This document shows positions 1-9,116 of a stretch of DNA of 58,571 bases, piece after piece. Position 1 is the stretch's first letter. Each line of letters begins with the position of its first letter. Under the pieces are notes generated by a model. That model saw nothing but the letters and a program-made list of their open reading frames with translations. It was not told where the DNA came from and did not search any database. The DNA is from Chitinophagaceae bacterium (GTDB lineage: Bacteria > Bacteroidota > Bacteroidia > Chitinophagales > Chitinophagaceae), in contig JADLHL010000073.1 in NCBI GenBank assembly GCA_020848815.1, positions 1 through 58,571 of the forward strand, read 5' to 3'. Made by a program: the position numbers and the translations under genes.

Positions 1-125
1 ACCTACTTTGCAAAAGACGCAGTAAGATTAATAAACTAACAACTGAGGAATAAGATGCATACACAGAGTAACACTGTGTTCTTTGTGTGTACTCCTTTTT
101 CTCCGTGGTTAAAAAGCAGCATACC

Positions 126-1403
126 ATGTATTCAAGAAGTCAAGAACTATTCGAAAGAGCCCAGCAATCTATACCCGGTGGCGTTAATTCTCCCGTACGG
201 GCATTTAAGCAAGTGGGCGGTACACCGTTGTTTATCAAAAAAGCAAAAGGTGCTTACCTCTACGACGAAGACGGTAACCAATACATTGATTACATCGCCT
301 CTTGGGGGCCTATGATTTTGGGGCATGCGTATGAGCCCATTGTGGAAGCCATCCGGGAAAAAGTATACGACTCCACTTCTTATGGGGCACCCACCGAGTT
401 AGAAATTGAAATGGCAGAACTCATCAAAAGCATGGTGCCCAATGTCGATTTGATTCGCATGGTAAGCAGCGGTACCGAAGCTTGTATGAGTGCCATTCGC
501 CTGGCACGTGGCTACACCGGCCGCAACAAAATCATCAAGTTTGAAGGTTGCTACCACGGCCATGCTGATAGTTTTTTAGTGAAAGCGGGTAGTGGTGTTG
601 CTACGTTCAATATACAAACCGTGCCCGGTGTAACTGCTGGTGTAAGTGCCGATACGTTGACCTGTGCCTACAACAATTTAGCTGCAGTGCAGCAACTGGT
701 AGAAGCCAACAAAGGAGAAGTAGCCGCCATCATCGTAGAACCGGTGGCAGGCAACATGGGTTGTATTTTACCGCAGCCCGGTTTCCTCGAAGGCATCCGG
801 AGTTTGTGCGATGCAGAAGGCATTGTATTCATTTTTGATGAAGTAATGACCGGCTTCCGACTGGCACCGGGTGGTGCACAGGAAAAGCTGGGCATAAATG
901 CAGACATCGTTACCTATGGCAAAGTGATTGGCGCAGGCATGCCGGTGGGTGCCTTTGGTGGTAAAAGAGCCATCATGGAATGCATCGCACCGCTGGGCAA
1001 TGTGTATCAGGCTGGTACTTTGAGCGGTAATCCTGTGGCCATGATTGCCGGATTTACATTGCTCAATGAGCTGAAAGCAAAGCCGGAAATCTTTACGCAG
1101 TTAGAAGAGAAGACAGCTTATTTGCACAAGGGTTTGGATGAGGTGTTGAGTGCTTCAAACGTTGAATATACCATCAACCGTTTGGGCAGTATGATTAGTG
1201 TTCATTTCGGCAAACATGCTGTTGTGGATTTTTCTACAGCGGCAGCTTGTAACATCGAACAGTTTAAAACGTATTTTCACCATATGCTCCGCAGCGGCAT
1301 TTACCTGCCGCCCAGTGCTTACGAAAGCTGGTTTCTCAACAATGCGCTGAGCTACGAAGACCTTGACAAAACTATACAAGCCACCAAGGCTTTTGTATCG
1401 TGA
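126..1403 (+). CDS. hemL: Glutamate-1-semialdehyde 2,1-aminomutase
   Basis: PLP-dependent enzyme that converts glutamate-1-semialdehyde to 5-aminolevulinate in the C5 route to haem; cytosolic. At 425 aa it has the family's usual length. The class III aminotransferase fold is plain: SSGTEA near residue 117, [15 protein letters not shown], and the PLP lysine in [16 protein letters not shown], which falls at about residue 266. The track ORF opens 13 codons earlier at 87, but the ATG at 126 ([13 protein letters not shown]) matches the usual N-terminus of the family. A box TACTTTG lies near position 4, at the window edge, and could belong to its promoter. It stands alone, converging on the TonB receptor gene 76 bases downstream. 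Confidence 0.96.
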   Translation: MYSRSQELFERAQQSIPGGVNSPVRAFKQVGGTPLFIKKAKGAYLYDEDGNQYIDYIASWGPMILGHAYEPIVEAIREKVYDSTSYGAPTELEIEMAELIKSMVPNVDLIRMVSSGTEACMSAIRLARGYTGRNKIIKFEGCYHGHADSFLVKAGSGVATFNIQTVPGVTAGVSADTLTCAYNNLAAVQQLVEANKGEVAAIIVEPVAGNMGCILPQPGFLEGIRSLCDAEGIVFIFDEVMTGFRLAPGGAQEKLGINADIVTYGKVIGAGMPVGAFGGKRAIMECIAPLGNVYQAGTLSGNPVAMIAGFTLLNELKAKPEIFTQLEEKTAYLHKGLDEVLSASNVEYTINRLGSMISVHFGKHAVVDFSTAAACNIEQFKTYFHHMLRSGIYLPPSAYESWFLNNALSYEDLDKTIQATKAFVS

Positions 1404-1479
1404 GTCGTGATGATTACAGCTAAAGAAGGGCATCGGCAGTAGCTGGTGCTTTTTCTTTTCAGCAATGTGCAAGCGTTAT

Positions 1480-3711
1480 TTACTGCATGTTCCAACGAAA
1501 ACCCAGCAGCCATTTGGTGCCTTGCATGGGTGCGTAGTTGTAGCTCGGATCGAAGCTGTAAGCATTAGGGTTAGTAACGGCATTTGGTGTACCATTCGAA
1601 TTCCAGTACAATCCACCACGGCGATCAAATGGATCGTCGGGGTGTAAAATGGGATTGGCAGGTATAAAGTTGAAAATGTTTTTTACCGCCAGGTAGGTTT
1701 CAATTCCCCCAGGCCATTTTTTAGTGAGTTGTGCATTCAGCAAATTGTACGACGGGCTCATGGCTGGCCGAAAATCATTGGGCACTACCGGCAACCGCAT
1801 AGGGCCAGTCCATTTACCAGTCAGGTCGATTGTGATGCCTGCTTTGCGGATGGGAAAATTCAGTGAATAATTGCCACTCCAACGGGGCGCATATTGCTGC
1901 AGTGTTTTCACGTCATTTTCTACTGCATATACATCCATGTAGGTAGCACCAACCATGGCTCGTAAGCCATTGGTCATGGTCCAGGTAAATTGGGTGCTTA
2001 CGCCTTTGCTTACTGCATAGCCATCCAGGTTGTCGTAAATTATTTTCTGTGGATCAGTATCGTAATCGGGAATGATTTTATTGGTAAACCAGGTGTAAAA
2101 CAACGATGCATCCCAACCAAATATACCTGCCGATGTATGTGCATCGCCAATATAGTTCAGGTTGGCATTCCAACTTCTTTCGGGTTTCAAATCGTTTTTA
2201 ATCACTATTTCCCGAAAGCCGCTTAGGGCAGCATGATCTTCAGTAAACAGATTCACCACTCTAAATCCGTTACCTGCACTCAACCGGATGGTATGGTGTT
2301 CGGCAGGCTGCCATTTTACGGCCAACCTTGGTGCTACCACAGCGCCCTGTATATTGGAATGTTCTACCCGAATGCCTGTGAGCAAAGTGACATTTTTTCT
2401 TGCAGTCCATTCAGCTTGCAAATAAAGAGCCGTCATGAGTTGCTTGCTGGGAGCATTGGCATTGAGCTTGGCTGTGGCAGGTGTGTTGTCGTCGTACCAT
2501 AAATACCTGAGCGGTATGCCAGCCAATAGTTGATGCTTACCCATGGTTTTGCTCCAGCGGAGTTGGGCAAAAGCTGTGTGTTGCTGGCCTTTGTACCAAG
2601 TCGTGCCGTAGTAGCTGCTTTGGAAATGAAAATTGTAGCTGTATTCGAGCAGTAAGTCTTTCCGGATACCATAGTTACCTAACAATTCTATGCGTCTGGT
2701 ATCAATGCTTTCGCCATACACACTATCATCGCCCAAGAACTTACGTTGCCATTGCAGTTCACCACCCCAGCGTCTTTCCGTCAGCAGGCGAATAGCTATG
2801 CTGGCGGGTAAATCCTGTCGTCTTTCAATATCCCATTTTGTAAATAGCGAGAACCTGTTTTGCAGGGTTACATCGGTAAAATTATCTTGGTTGATATCGT
2901 GTTGGCGATTGAAGAAAAAGCCATTGGCCGCCAGTAATCCGGTTGCTTTTTTGCTGTTGATTTTGGTTGATAGGTCAACGCTGTATTCGCCCAACGTGCT
3001 GGCATTTATGTCAACAGCAAAACGGCTGCTGCTGAGCGGATCTTTCGTTATGATGTTGATAAGCCCGCCCACGGCTTCGCTGCCGTACAGCGTACTGGCC
3101 GGACCTTTTACCACTTCTATCCGTTTGATAATGCTGTTGGGAATACCACTCAAACCATACACGGTGCTCAGGCTGCTCACAATGGGCATGCCATCTATCA
3201 GCACCATGGTATAGGGGCCTTCCATACCGTTGATGCGGATGTCGCCGGTGTTGCACACATTGCAGGTGAGCTGCGGCTGTATGCCGTTGATCATGGTCAT
3301 GGCTTCAAACAAAGAGGGGGTTGGGTTTTGCTTCAAAAAGCTTTGCGAAAAACTTTCTACAGGAATGGGACTGTCCAACCGGCGCATGGGTTTGAGCGTA
3401 CCACTTACTACCACATCCTGCAGGGCGTTGCTGGTTGCCAGCAGGTATACAGGTATGGTGTCTTTAGCTGATGTGGCTATAACCTTTTGAGATTGATAGC
3501 CGACTGCTGTAATTAGCCAGGCATGGGTGCCTGCAGGCAATGGAATGTAACCGCCATTGTTGGCTACCAGTCTGTTGCTACCGTGGCTGGCTGTAGCACC
3601 CGCCAGCGGTTGCTGGTTTTGGGCATCTACAATGTGCAGCGTGGTTTGTGCATTACTAAGTGTGGTTATGAGGCAGGCGAGGAGTGCTGTATGGAATATA
3701 TTTTTAGACAA
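1480..3711 (-). CDS. TonB-dependent outer-membrane receptor
   Basis: Outer-membrane receptor of 743 aa, probably for a metal chelate or other nutrient taken up with TonB/ExbBD energy. Residues 1-21 form a signal peptide. Residues about 22-95 resemble the carboxypeptidase-regulatory-like domain common in Bacteroidota receptors. The plug follows (about 97-215) with VVVSGT, INGMEGPYTMVLIDG and VKGPASTLYGSEAVGG, and the rest is beta-barrel. A CNVC pair at residues 150-153 sits in the plug. The start is TTG: the codon at 3709-3711 opens MSKNIFHTALLAC, and no ATG occurs before the signal peptide ends. The AraC-type gene lies just upstream on the same strand with a terminator between, so the regulator probably controls this receptor. 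Substrate cannot be read from sequence. Confidence 0.92.
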   Translation of the reverse strand: MSKNIFHTALLACLITTLSNAQTTLHIVDAQNQQPLAGATASHGSNRLVANNGGYIPLPAGTHAWLITAVGYQSQKVIATSAKDTIPVYLLATSNALQDVVVSGTLKPMRRLDSPIPVESFSQSFLKQNPTPSLFEAMTMINGIQPQLTCNVCNTGDIRINGMEGPYTMVLIDGMPIVSSLSTVYGLSGIPNSIIKRIEVVKGPASTLYGSEAVGGLINIITKDPLSSSRFAVDINASTLGEYSVDLSTKINSKKATGLLAANGFFFNRQHDINQDNFTDVTLQNRFSLFTKWDIERRQDLPASIAIRLLTERRWGGELQWQRKFLGDDSVYGESIDTRRIELLGNYGIRKDLLLEYSYNFHFQSSYYGTTWYKGQQHTAFAQLRWSKTMGKHQLLAGIPLRYLWYDDNTPATAKLNANAPSKQLMTALYLQAEWTARKNVTLLTGIRVEHSNIQGAVVAPRLAVKWQPAEHHTIRLSAGNGFRVVNLFTEDHAALSGFREIVIKNDLKPERSWNANLNYIGDAHTSAGIFGWDASLFYTWFTNKIIPDYDTDPQKIIYDNLDGYAVSKGVSTQFTWTMTNGLRAMVGATYMDVYAVENDVKTLQQYAPRWSGNYSLNFPIRKAGITIDLTGKWTGPMRLPVVPNDFRPAMSPSYNLLNAQLTKKWPGGIETYLAVKNIFNFIPANPILHPDDPFDRRGGLYWNSNGTPNAVTNPNAYSFDPSYNYAPMQGTKWLLGFRWNMQ

Positions 3712-3760
3712 GACTAAAATTAAGTTTTGATAAAAATAAAAAAGACTGTGATACCGCCAA

Positions 3761-3794
3761 ATAAAAACACCCGGAATGTTGCATCCCGGGTGTT
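3761..3794 (-). terminator. Rho-independent terminator of the AraC-type gene
   Basis: A 9-bp perfect stem (AACACCCGG / CCGGGTGTT, 3766-3774 with 3786-3794) with an 11-base loop. On the minus strand it is followed by TTTTTAT. It lies 25 bases past the stop of the AraC-type gene and before the receptor, so the two genes are probably separate transcripts. Confidence 0.8.
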
Positions 3795-3819
3795 GAATAG
3801 TCGTAGAAGGCTGAAAAAA

Positions 3820-4764
3820 TTACCGAACGAGTAAGTCGCAGGGCTTAATACCCGTGTGCTTTTTAAACGCCGTACTAAAATGCGAGATAGATGAGTAGCC
3901 CAGCAAAGCACTTACATCTGTTACACTCAGGCCTTTGTCGTACAGCAGGTATTTGGCATGCTCCATGCGCTGGCTTTGATAGAAATCGAAGATGGTGGTG
4001 CCAAACATTTCTTTGAAACCTTTCTTCAGGTAGCACTCGTTGGTAGCCACTTTGCGGGCAAGTTCTTTAATGGTGATGGGGTCGCCAATGTGCTGCAGCA
4101 AAATTTCTCTTGCCTGAGCAATAGCATTGCGGCCACGTTCATCTTCCAAAAACTTACACTGGTACACTTTGTCGCGGTCGCCTTCGCCAAACAGGCAGTC
4201 CATGCTGTACACCAGCAAAAACTGAATCTGGCTGTTGAGGTAAATATTTTCCAATGCACCGCTGTATTTGTGGTTGAAGAGGCTCGCCAAAATCATGCGG
4301 TTCTTGTTGCACAGCGGAATAATGTGCGAAATGGTTTGGTCATGTTCGAAGCTCAGGTAGCGTTCGGCTTCGCTTACGGCCGCCTTGGTGCTGGCAAACT
4401 GGTGGAGGTACGTACTGGTAAAACGGAAAGAGTAGATGTCTACGGTTTCTACTTCTTCGCTGCAATTGTCCAAACCGGTTTTGGAGCAGGTGGTGCCGGG
4501 TTCGCATTCATCGCTATCGCAGTAGGCTTTGCCCGATACGCAAAACTTGAGTTCCAACGCATTTTGGGGGCTGCCCTGGCTTACATAAGTGTATTCCATC
4601 ATGCCAATATCATCTACCTGCCAGCCGGGCATGCGCATAAACCTGCGCATGTCGTACTCCACCGAGTTGGGGATGCTTTTTTCCTGACGGGCTACCAGCC
4701 GCAACTGATCGACCATGAGGTCGCGTTGTACGGCCTCGGCCAAAATGGACAATGATTCCTGCAT
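3820..4764 (-). CDS. AraC-family transcriptional regulator, cysteine-rich sensor domain
   Basis: A 314-aa regulator. The C-terminal part (about 215-314) is an AraC/XylS DNA-binding domain with two helix-turn-helix units, seen in NECYLKKGFKEMFGTTI and VTDVSALLGYSSISHFSTAF. The N-terminal 200 residues form the sensor part and resemble PchR-like regulators of iron-chelate receptors. Five cysteines fall within 27 residues (75, 82, 87, 93, 101; FCVSGKAYC and CSKTGLDNC), which suggests bound metal or redox sensing; this is inference. It lies directly upstream of the TonB receptor on the same strand, a usual arrangement for a local activator. A terminator follows it. Confidence 0.9.
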   Translation of the reverse strand: MQESLSILAEAVQRDLMVDQLRLVARQEKSIPNSVEYDMRRFMRMPGWQVDDIGMMEYTYVSQGSPQNALELKFCVSGKAYCDSDECEPGTTCSKTGLDNCSEEVETVDIYSFRFTSTYLHQFASTKAAVSEAERYLSFEHDQTISHIIPLCNKNRMILASLFNHKYSGALENIYLNSQIQFLLVYSMDCLFGEGDRDKVYQCKFLEDERGRNAIAQAREILLQHIGDPITIKELARKVATNECYLKKGFKEMFGTTIFDFYQSQRMEHAKYLLYDKGLSVTDVSALLGYSSISHFSTAFKKHTGIKPCDLLVR

Positions 4765-4858
4765 AAGGCGAAATTAATTCAAAAATGATTGTATGTACAA
4801 ACATCTGCCATTCCTGACAGGATTCTTACAAAGGCTTAACAGTTTACAAGCCGAAGGG

Positions 4859-4885
4859 TTGAAGACAGTGTTTTGTTTACTTTTA
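4859..4885 (+). promoter_or_regulatory. Candidate promoter for the small membrane protein
   Basis: TTG at 4859-4861 and TACTTTTA at 4878-4885, 16 bases apart. This is one mismatch from the Bacteroidota -7 box TAnnTTTG. A start site near 4892 would leave a leader of about 20 bases before the ATG at 4912. Confidence 0.4.
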
Positions 4886-4911
4886 GCGTTCAGCCAAATA
4901 CTGATACTATT

Positions 4912-5118
4912 ATGGGCATTTACAATTGGATGATGACCATCTTTTCGGCACTTGCTATACTTGGCATGCTATACTTGCTGCTCAGTGGCAAAGCGGCCAA
5001 GCGGTCGCTCAGCAAAACCGAAAAGGTATTGTATCACCTTATTTTGTTGCTATTGTTTGCGCAAATGTTATGGCGGCACACAGGGTTGGATAAGAAAGAT
5101 TTTTCCGACATTTTTTAG
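4912..5118 (+). CDS. Small two-helix membrane protein, unknown function
   Basis: A 68-aa protein, MGIYNWMMTIFSALAILGML onward. Two hydrophobic segments (about 6-24 and 42-55) flank a basic loop KAAKRSLSKTEK, giving a likely helical hairpin in the inner membrane. The track ORF begins at a TTG at 4873, but the ATG at 4912 puts the start next to the first helix and behind a plausible promoter. It is divergent from the AraC-type gene and lies before gyrB on the same strand, with 229 bases and a gyrB promoter between. I do not recognise a family. Confidence 0.65.
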   Translation: MGIYNWMMTIFSALAILGMLYLLLSGKAAKRSLSKTEKVLYHLILLLLFAQMLWRHTGLDKKDFSDIF

Positions 5119-5199
5119 GCGTAACTCGTGGTTGAGTTTATCCTTCTCAAATAACCCCGATTTTGGGGAAAAGTTAGGGGTATCTGGCACCTGTCTGCA

Positions 5200-5230
5200 T
5201 TGGCTGCCTGCCGCCGTTTCGTTACATTTG
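5200..5230 (+). promoter_or_regulatory. Candidate gyrB promoter
   Basis: TTG at 5200-5202 and an exact TAnnTTTG box, TACATTTG, at 5223-5230, separated by 20 bases. This is the best full match to the Bacteroidota -33/-7 pattern in the window. The leader to the ATG at 5348 would be about 110 bases and contains a GC-rich stretch that can pair with itself (CCCGCCTCCGGGCCGGG). Confidence 0.6.
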
Positions 5231-5335
5231 CCCGCCTCCGGGCCGGGTGTTTTTGCGGCTGTTGCTTACCCAATGTTTCAGCCAATAAAAAATACCTGCC
5301 AAAGCAACCTTTCCGCCCCAAAAAACGGAAGGTAA

Positions 5336-7330
<1,995 letters not shown>

Positions 7331-7371
7331 GAATGCCAAGGGCCAAAAGCTGAAGGCAAAAAACTATACAC

Positions 7372-7407
7372 AAAAAACGCTGACTTCTCAGAAGTCAGCG
7401 TTTTTTT
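7372..7407 (+). terminator. gyrB terminator, bidirectional in form
   Basis: A perfect 12-bp stem, AACGCTGACTTC with GAAGTCAGCGTT, loop TCA, followed by seven T. The 5' side also carries an A-run, so it could act on the minus strand too. Confidence 0.9.
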
Positions 7408-7499
7408 ATTACAAATCAACATAGTCTTTTCTTCATATTGCTTTTATTGAAATGTAATTGTCTGCCCCCTGAATGCAGAATCAAAGTATGAATAAGTGG

Positions 7500-7625
7500 A
7501 CAATGAACACAAAGGGAGGAGCAGGCTGGGCAAAACGGCCGGAGGCTTCGGGTTTGCCTTGATCCCGATAGCCATCGGGATTCTTTGGTTACTTTCTTTT
7601 TTTCAAGAAAAAGAAAGTAACAATG
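7500..7625. repeat. Dispersed repeat-like element with two strong hairpins
   Basis: This 387-base gap after gyrB holds no gene I accept. It contains ATCCCGAT/ATCGGGAT (7562-7581, loop AGCC) and GTTACTTTCTTTTT with its exact 14-bp complement (7588-7621). The GGCTTCGGGTTTGCC lead-in, the CCCGATAGC hairpin and the GTTACTTTC hairpin together resemble an intergenic element I recall from many Bacteroidota genomes. The track ORF at 7496-7828 runs through it and is spurious. Confidence 0.6.
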
Positions 7626-7717
7626 TTGCCGAGAAAGCGGTTGCTTTTAGGTTATGTATTATCAGAAGAGTAGTACTAAATTCTACAAATAGCTTGTTGA
7701 CGAGTGTGGTTAGCTAT

Positions 7718-8506
7718 TCATTCTTCTACTTCTTCTATAATAGCCGTGCCACTACCGCTGCGGTTGCCTGTCCATTCCCAGTCTTCGTACAGCGCAAGCC
7801 GGCCATTGTTCAGGTATTCTGTAGATGATTTTGAGAAACCCTGACCAAGTGTGCCGTCTTTTTCTATTTGCAAATAGTGGAATAAAATATTGCGCTTGGC
7901 ATTCATTTTACCTATCAGTACGCCCCGTTCTACACTTCCGCCACTATACGTGCCCCACACGTAATCTCCTTCCTGATAATAGTGAAACAAAGTAGACTCA
8001 TCTACCTGCCCATTGGCACTGTTGATGCGGGGGCGCATCCGTTTGTTGTGCAGGCATATTTTCAATGGCTGCAACTGTTTAGATATGGTAGGAATAGCGG
8101 TAGACAAACGATTGGTAAAGCCTGCTTGAATAAATATATCTGCCAGCCAGTGGTTGTGCGGGTATGCTGGTGCCGTCAGCTGTTTCAGGCATGCATTTTG
8201 CCAGTAGGTTACAGCTGTATCCAGCAATGCCGAGGCTATTGTTTTGCGATGAGCATCGGGGTGCAAAACAATGCTCTCAACGGTAGCAGCACTATGCAGG
8301 CTGGGCGAAAGCCAGGAAATGATAACGCCCATGATTTGTTGCGACTCAGGTTGCACGGCCATCCAGATACTGGAGCAGTGGTGCATTATAAAAACGGCAC
8401 TACTCTGTTGCAATCCGCCAGAATGCTGACGGATAAAAACAGCCACTCGCTGGCTGTCTTCAGGAAGTACGGCTTTAATAGAGGCAGTTGTTGTAGAAGG
8501 GTTCAT
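7718..8506 (-). CDS. GNAT-like domain fused to an 'n-acetylglutamate synthase'-type barrel domain
   Basis: A 262-aa protein in two parts. Residues 1 to about 150 look like a divergent GNAT acetyltransferase (IMGVIISWLSPSLHS, VESIVLHPDAHRKTIASALLDTAV is the acetyl-CoA-binding region). Residues about 155-262 match the small proteins often labelled n-acetylglutamate synthase in Bacteroidota (RPRINSANGQV, VWGTYSGGSVERGVLIGKM, YEDWEWTGNRSGSGTAIIEE). Those are normally free-standing at about 110 aa. The acyl acceptor is unknown, and the name of the second domain should not be taken as proof of arginine synthesis. No operon partner is apparent. Confidence 0.72.
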   Translation of the reverse strand: MNPSTTTASIKAVLPEDSQRVAVFIRQHSGGLQQSSAVFIMHHCSSIWMAVQPESQQIMGVIISWLSPSLHSAATVESIVLHPDAHRKTIASALLDTAVTYWQNACLKQLTAPAYPHNHWLADIFIQAGFTNRLSTAIPTISKQLQPLKICLHNKRMRPRINSANGQVDESTLFHYYQEGDYVWGTYSGGSVERGVLIGKMNAKRNILFHYLQIEKDGTLGQGFSKSSTEYLNNGRLALYEDWEWTGNRSGSGTAIIEEVEE

Positions 8507-8743
8507 CTGGCAAGTTCAAGAAAGGCGGAAGGTAATTCAGAGTGGGGTATTGCACAAAATATGCGCCCATTCAATGGTTATTTTGCCCCCCGATGAGGCA
8601 ATTTTGGCAAACTGTTGGGAGGCTAACCGGTTGTGCCACAGTGCAGTATCCCACATTTTATCAACCAATTAAGCGCCTGGCTTTTGAATGTTGGGGCAAA
8701 ACCGTTTCCTTTAGTCATTATTCTACTTAAAAAATCGGTCACT

Positions 8744-8950
8744 ATGGACAAATCAAAAATGCTGACGGCCTACTGCCTGAAGACAAAAGAAAAAAATGTA
8801 CCCATGCAGGATGCCGTAATTACTAAGACTGCCAAAGGTGGTTATATGGCGCAGGGCCATGATGGTAAAGGCAATAAAATGACGGCATTGCTCGGAGAAG
8901 CCAAAGCATTGCAAGCCATTAAAGACGGCGTTGCTACCAAGGGTTTCTAA
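8744..8950 (+). CDS. Small DUF5679-like protein without zinc cysteines
   Basis: A 68-aa protein (MDKSKMLTAYCLKTKEKN onward). The layout AYCLKTKEKNVPMQDA, then a Gly-rich turn GGYMAQGHDGKGNKM, follows the small zinc-ribbon family DUF5679 (AYCVKC..., ...CPVCGTKM), but only one cysteine remains, so it probably does not bind zinc through a ribbon. The rest is a basic C-terminal helix. The track ORF begins at 8633, but the ATG at 8744 is the natural start. A strong terminator follows. The function is unknown, and the family link is by eye only. Confidence 0.6.
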   Translation: MDKSKMLTAYCLKTKEKNVPMQDAVITKTAKGGYMAQGHDGKGNKMTALLGEAKALQAIKDGVATKGF

Positions 8951-8986
8951 TGGTAGCTGAAGACCTCAGCGTTGCTTAGCCATTTG

Positions 8987-9026
8987 AAAAGAAAGGCTGT
9001 TCAATACGAGCAGCCTTTCTTTTTTT
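8987..9026 (+). terminator. Rho-independent terminator after the small protein
   Basis: A 13-bp stem AAAAGAAAGGCTG / CAGCCTTTCTTTT (8987-8999 with 9011-9023), followed by more T. It separates the 68-aa gene from ileS. Confidence 0.85.
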
Positions 9027-9084
9027 ATCAGCATTGCTATGCAGAAACCCCATATTTCAGCAAGGCTCCCTTGTGGGGTATCCT

Positions 9085-9092
9085 TACCTTTG
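9085..9092 (+). promoter_or_regulatory. Candidate ileS -7 box
   Basis: TACCTTTG, an exact TAnnTTTG match, 24 bases before the ileS ATG. The leader would be about 17 bases. I see no clear -33 TTG at the usual distance. Confidence 0.5.
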
Positions 9093-9116
9093 CAGCCATT
9101 TTAGCCAATTTGTACC

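Noticed and set aside
7496-7828. 110-codon plus-strand ORF after gyrB
   Set aside because: Runs through the two-hairpin repeat and into the antisense of the GNAT-fusion gene.
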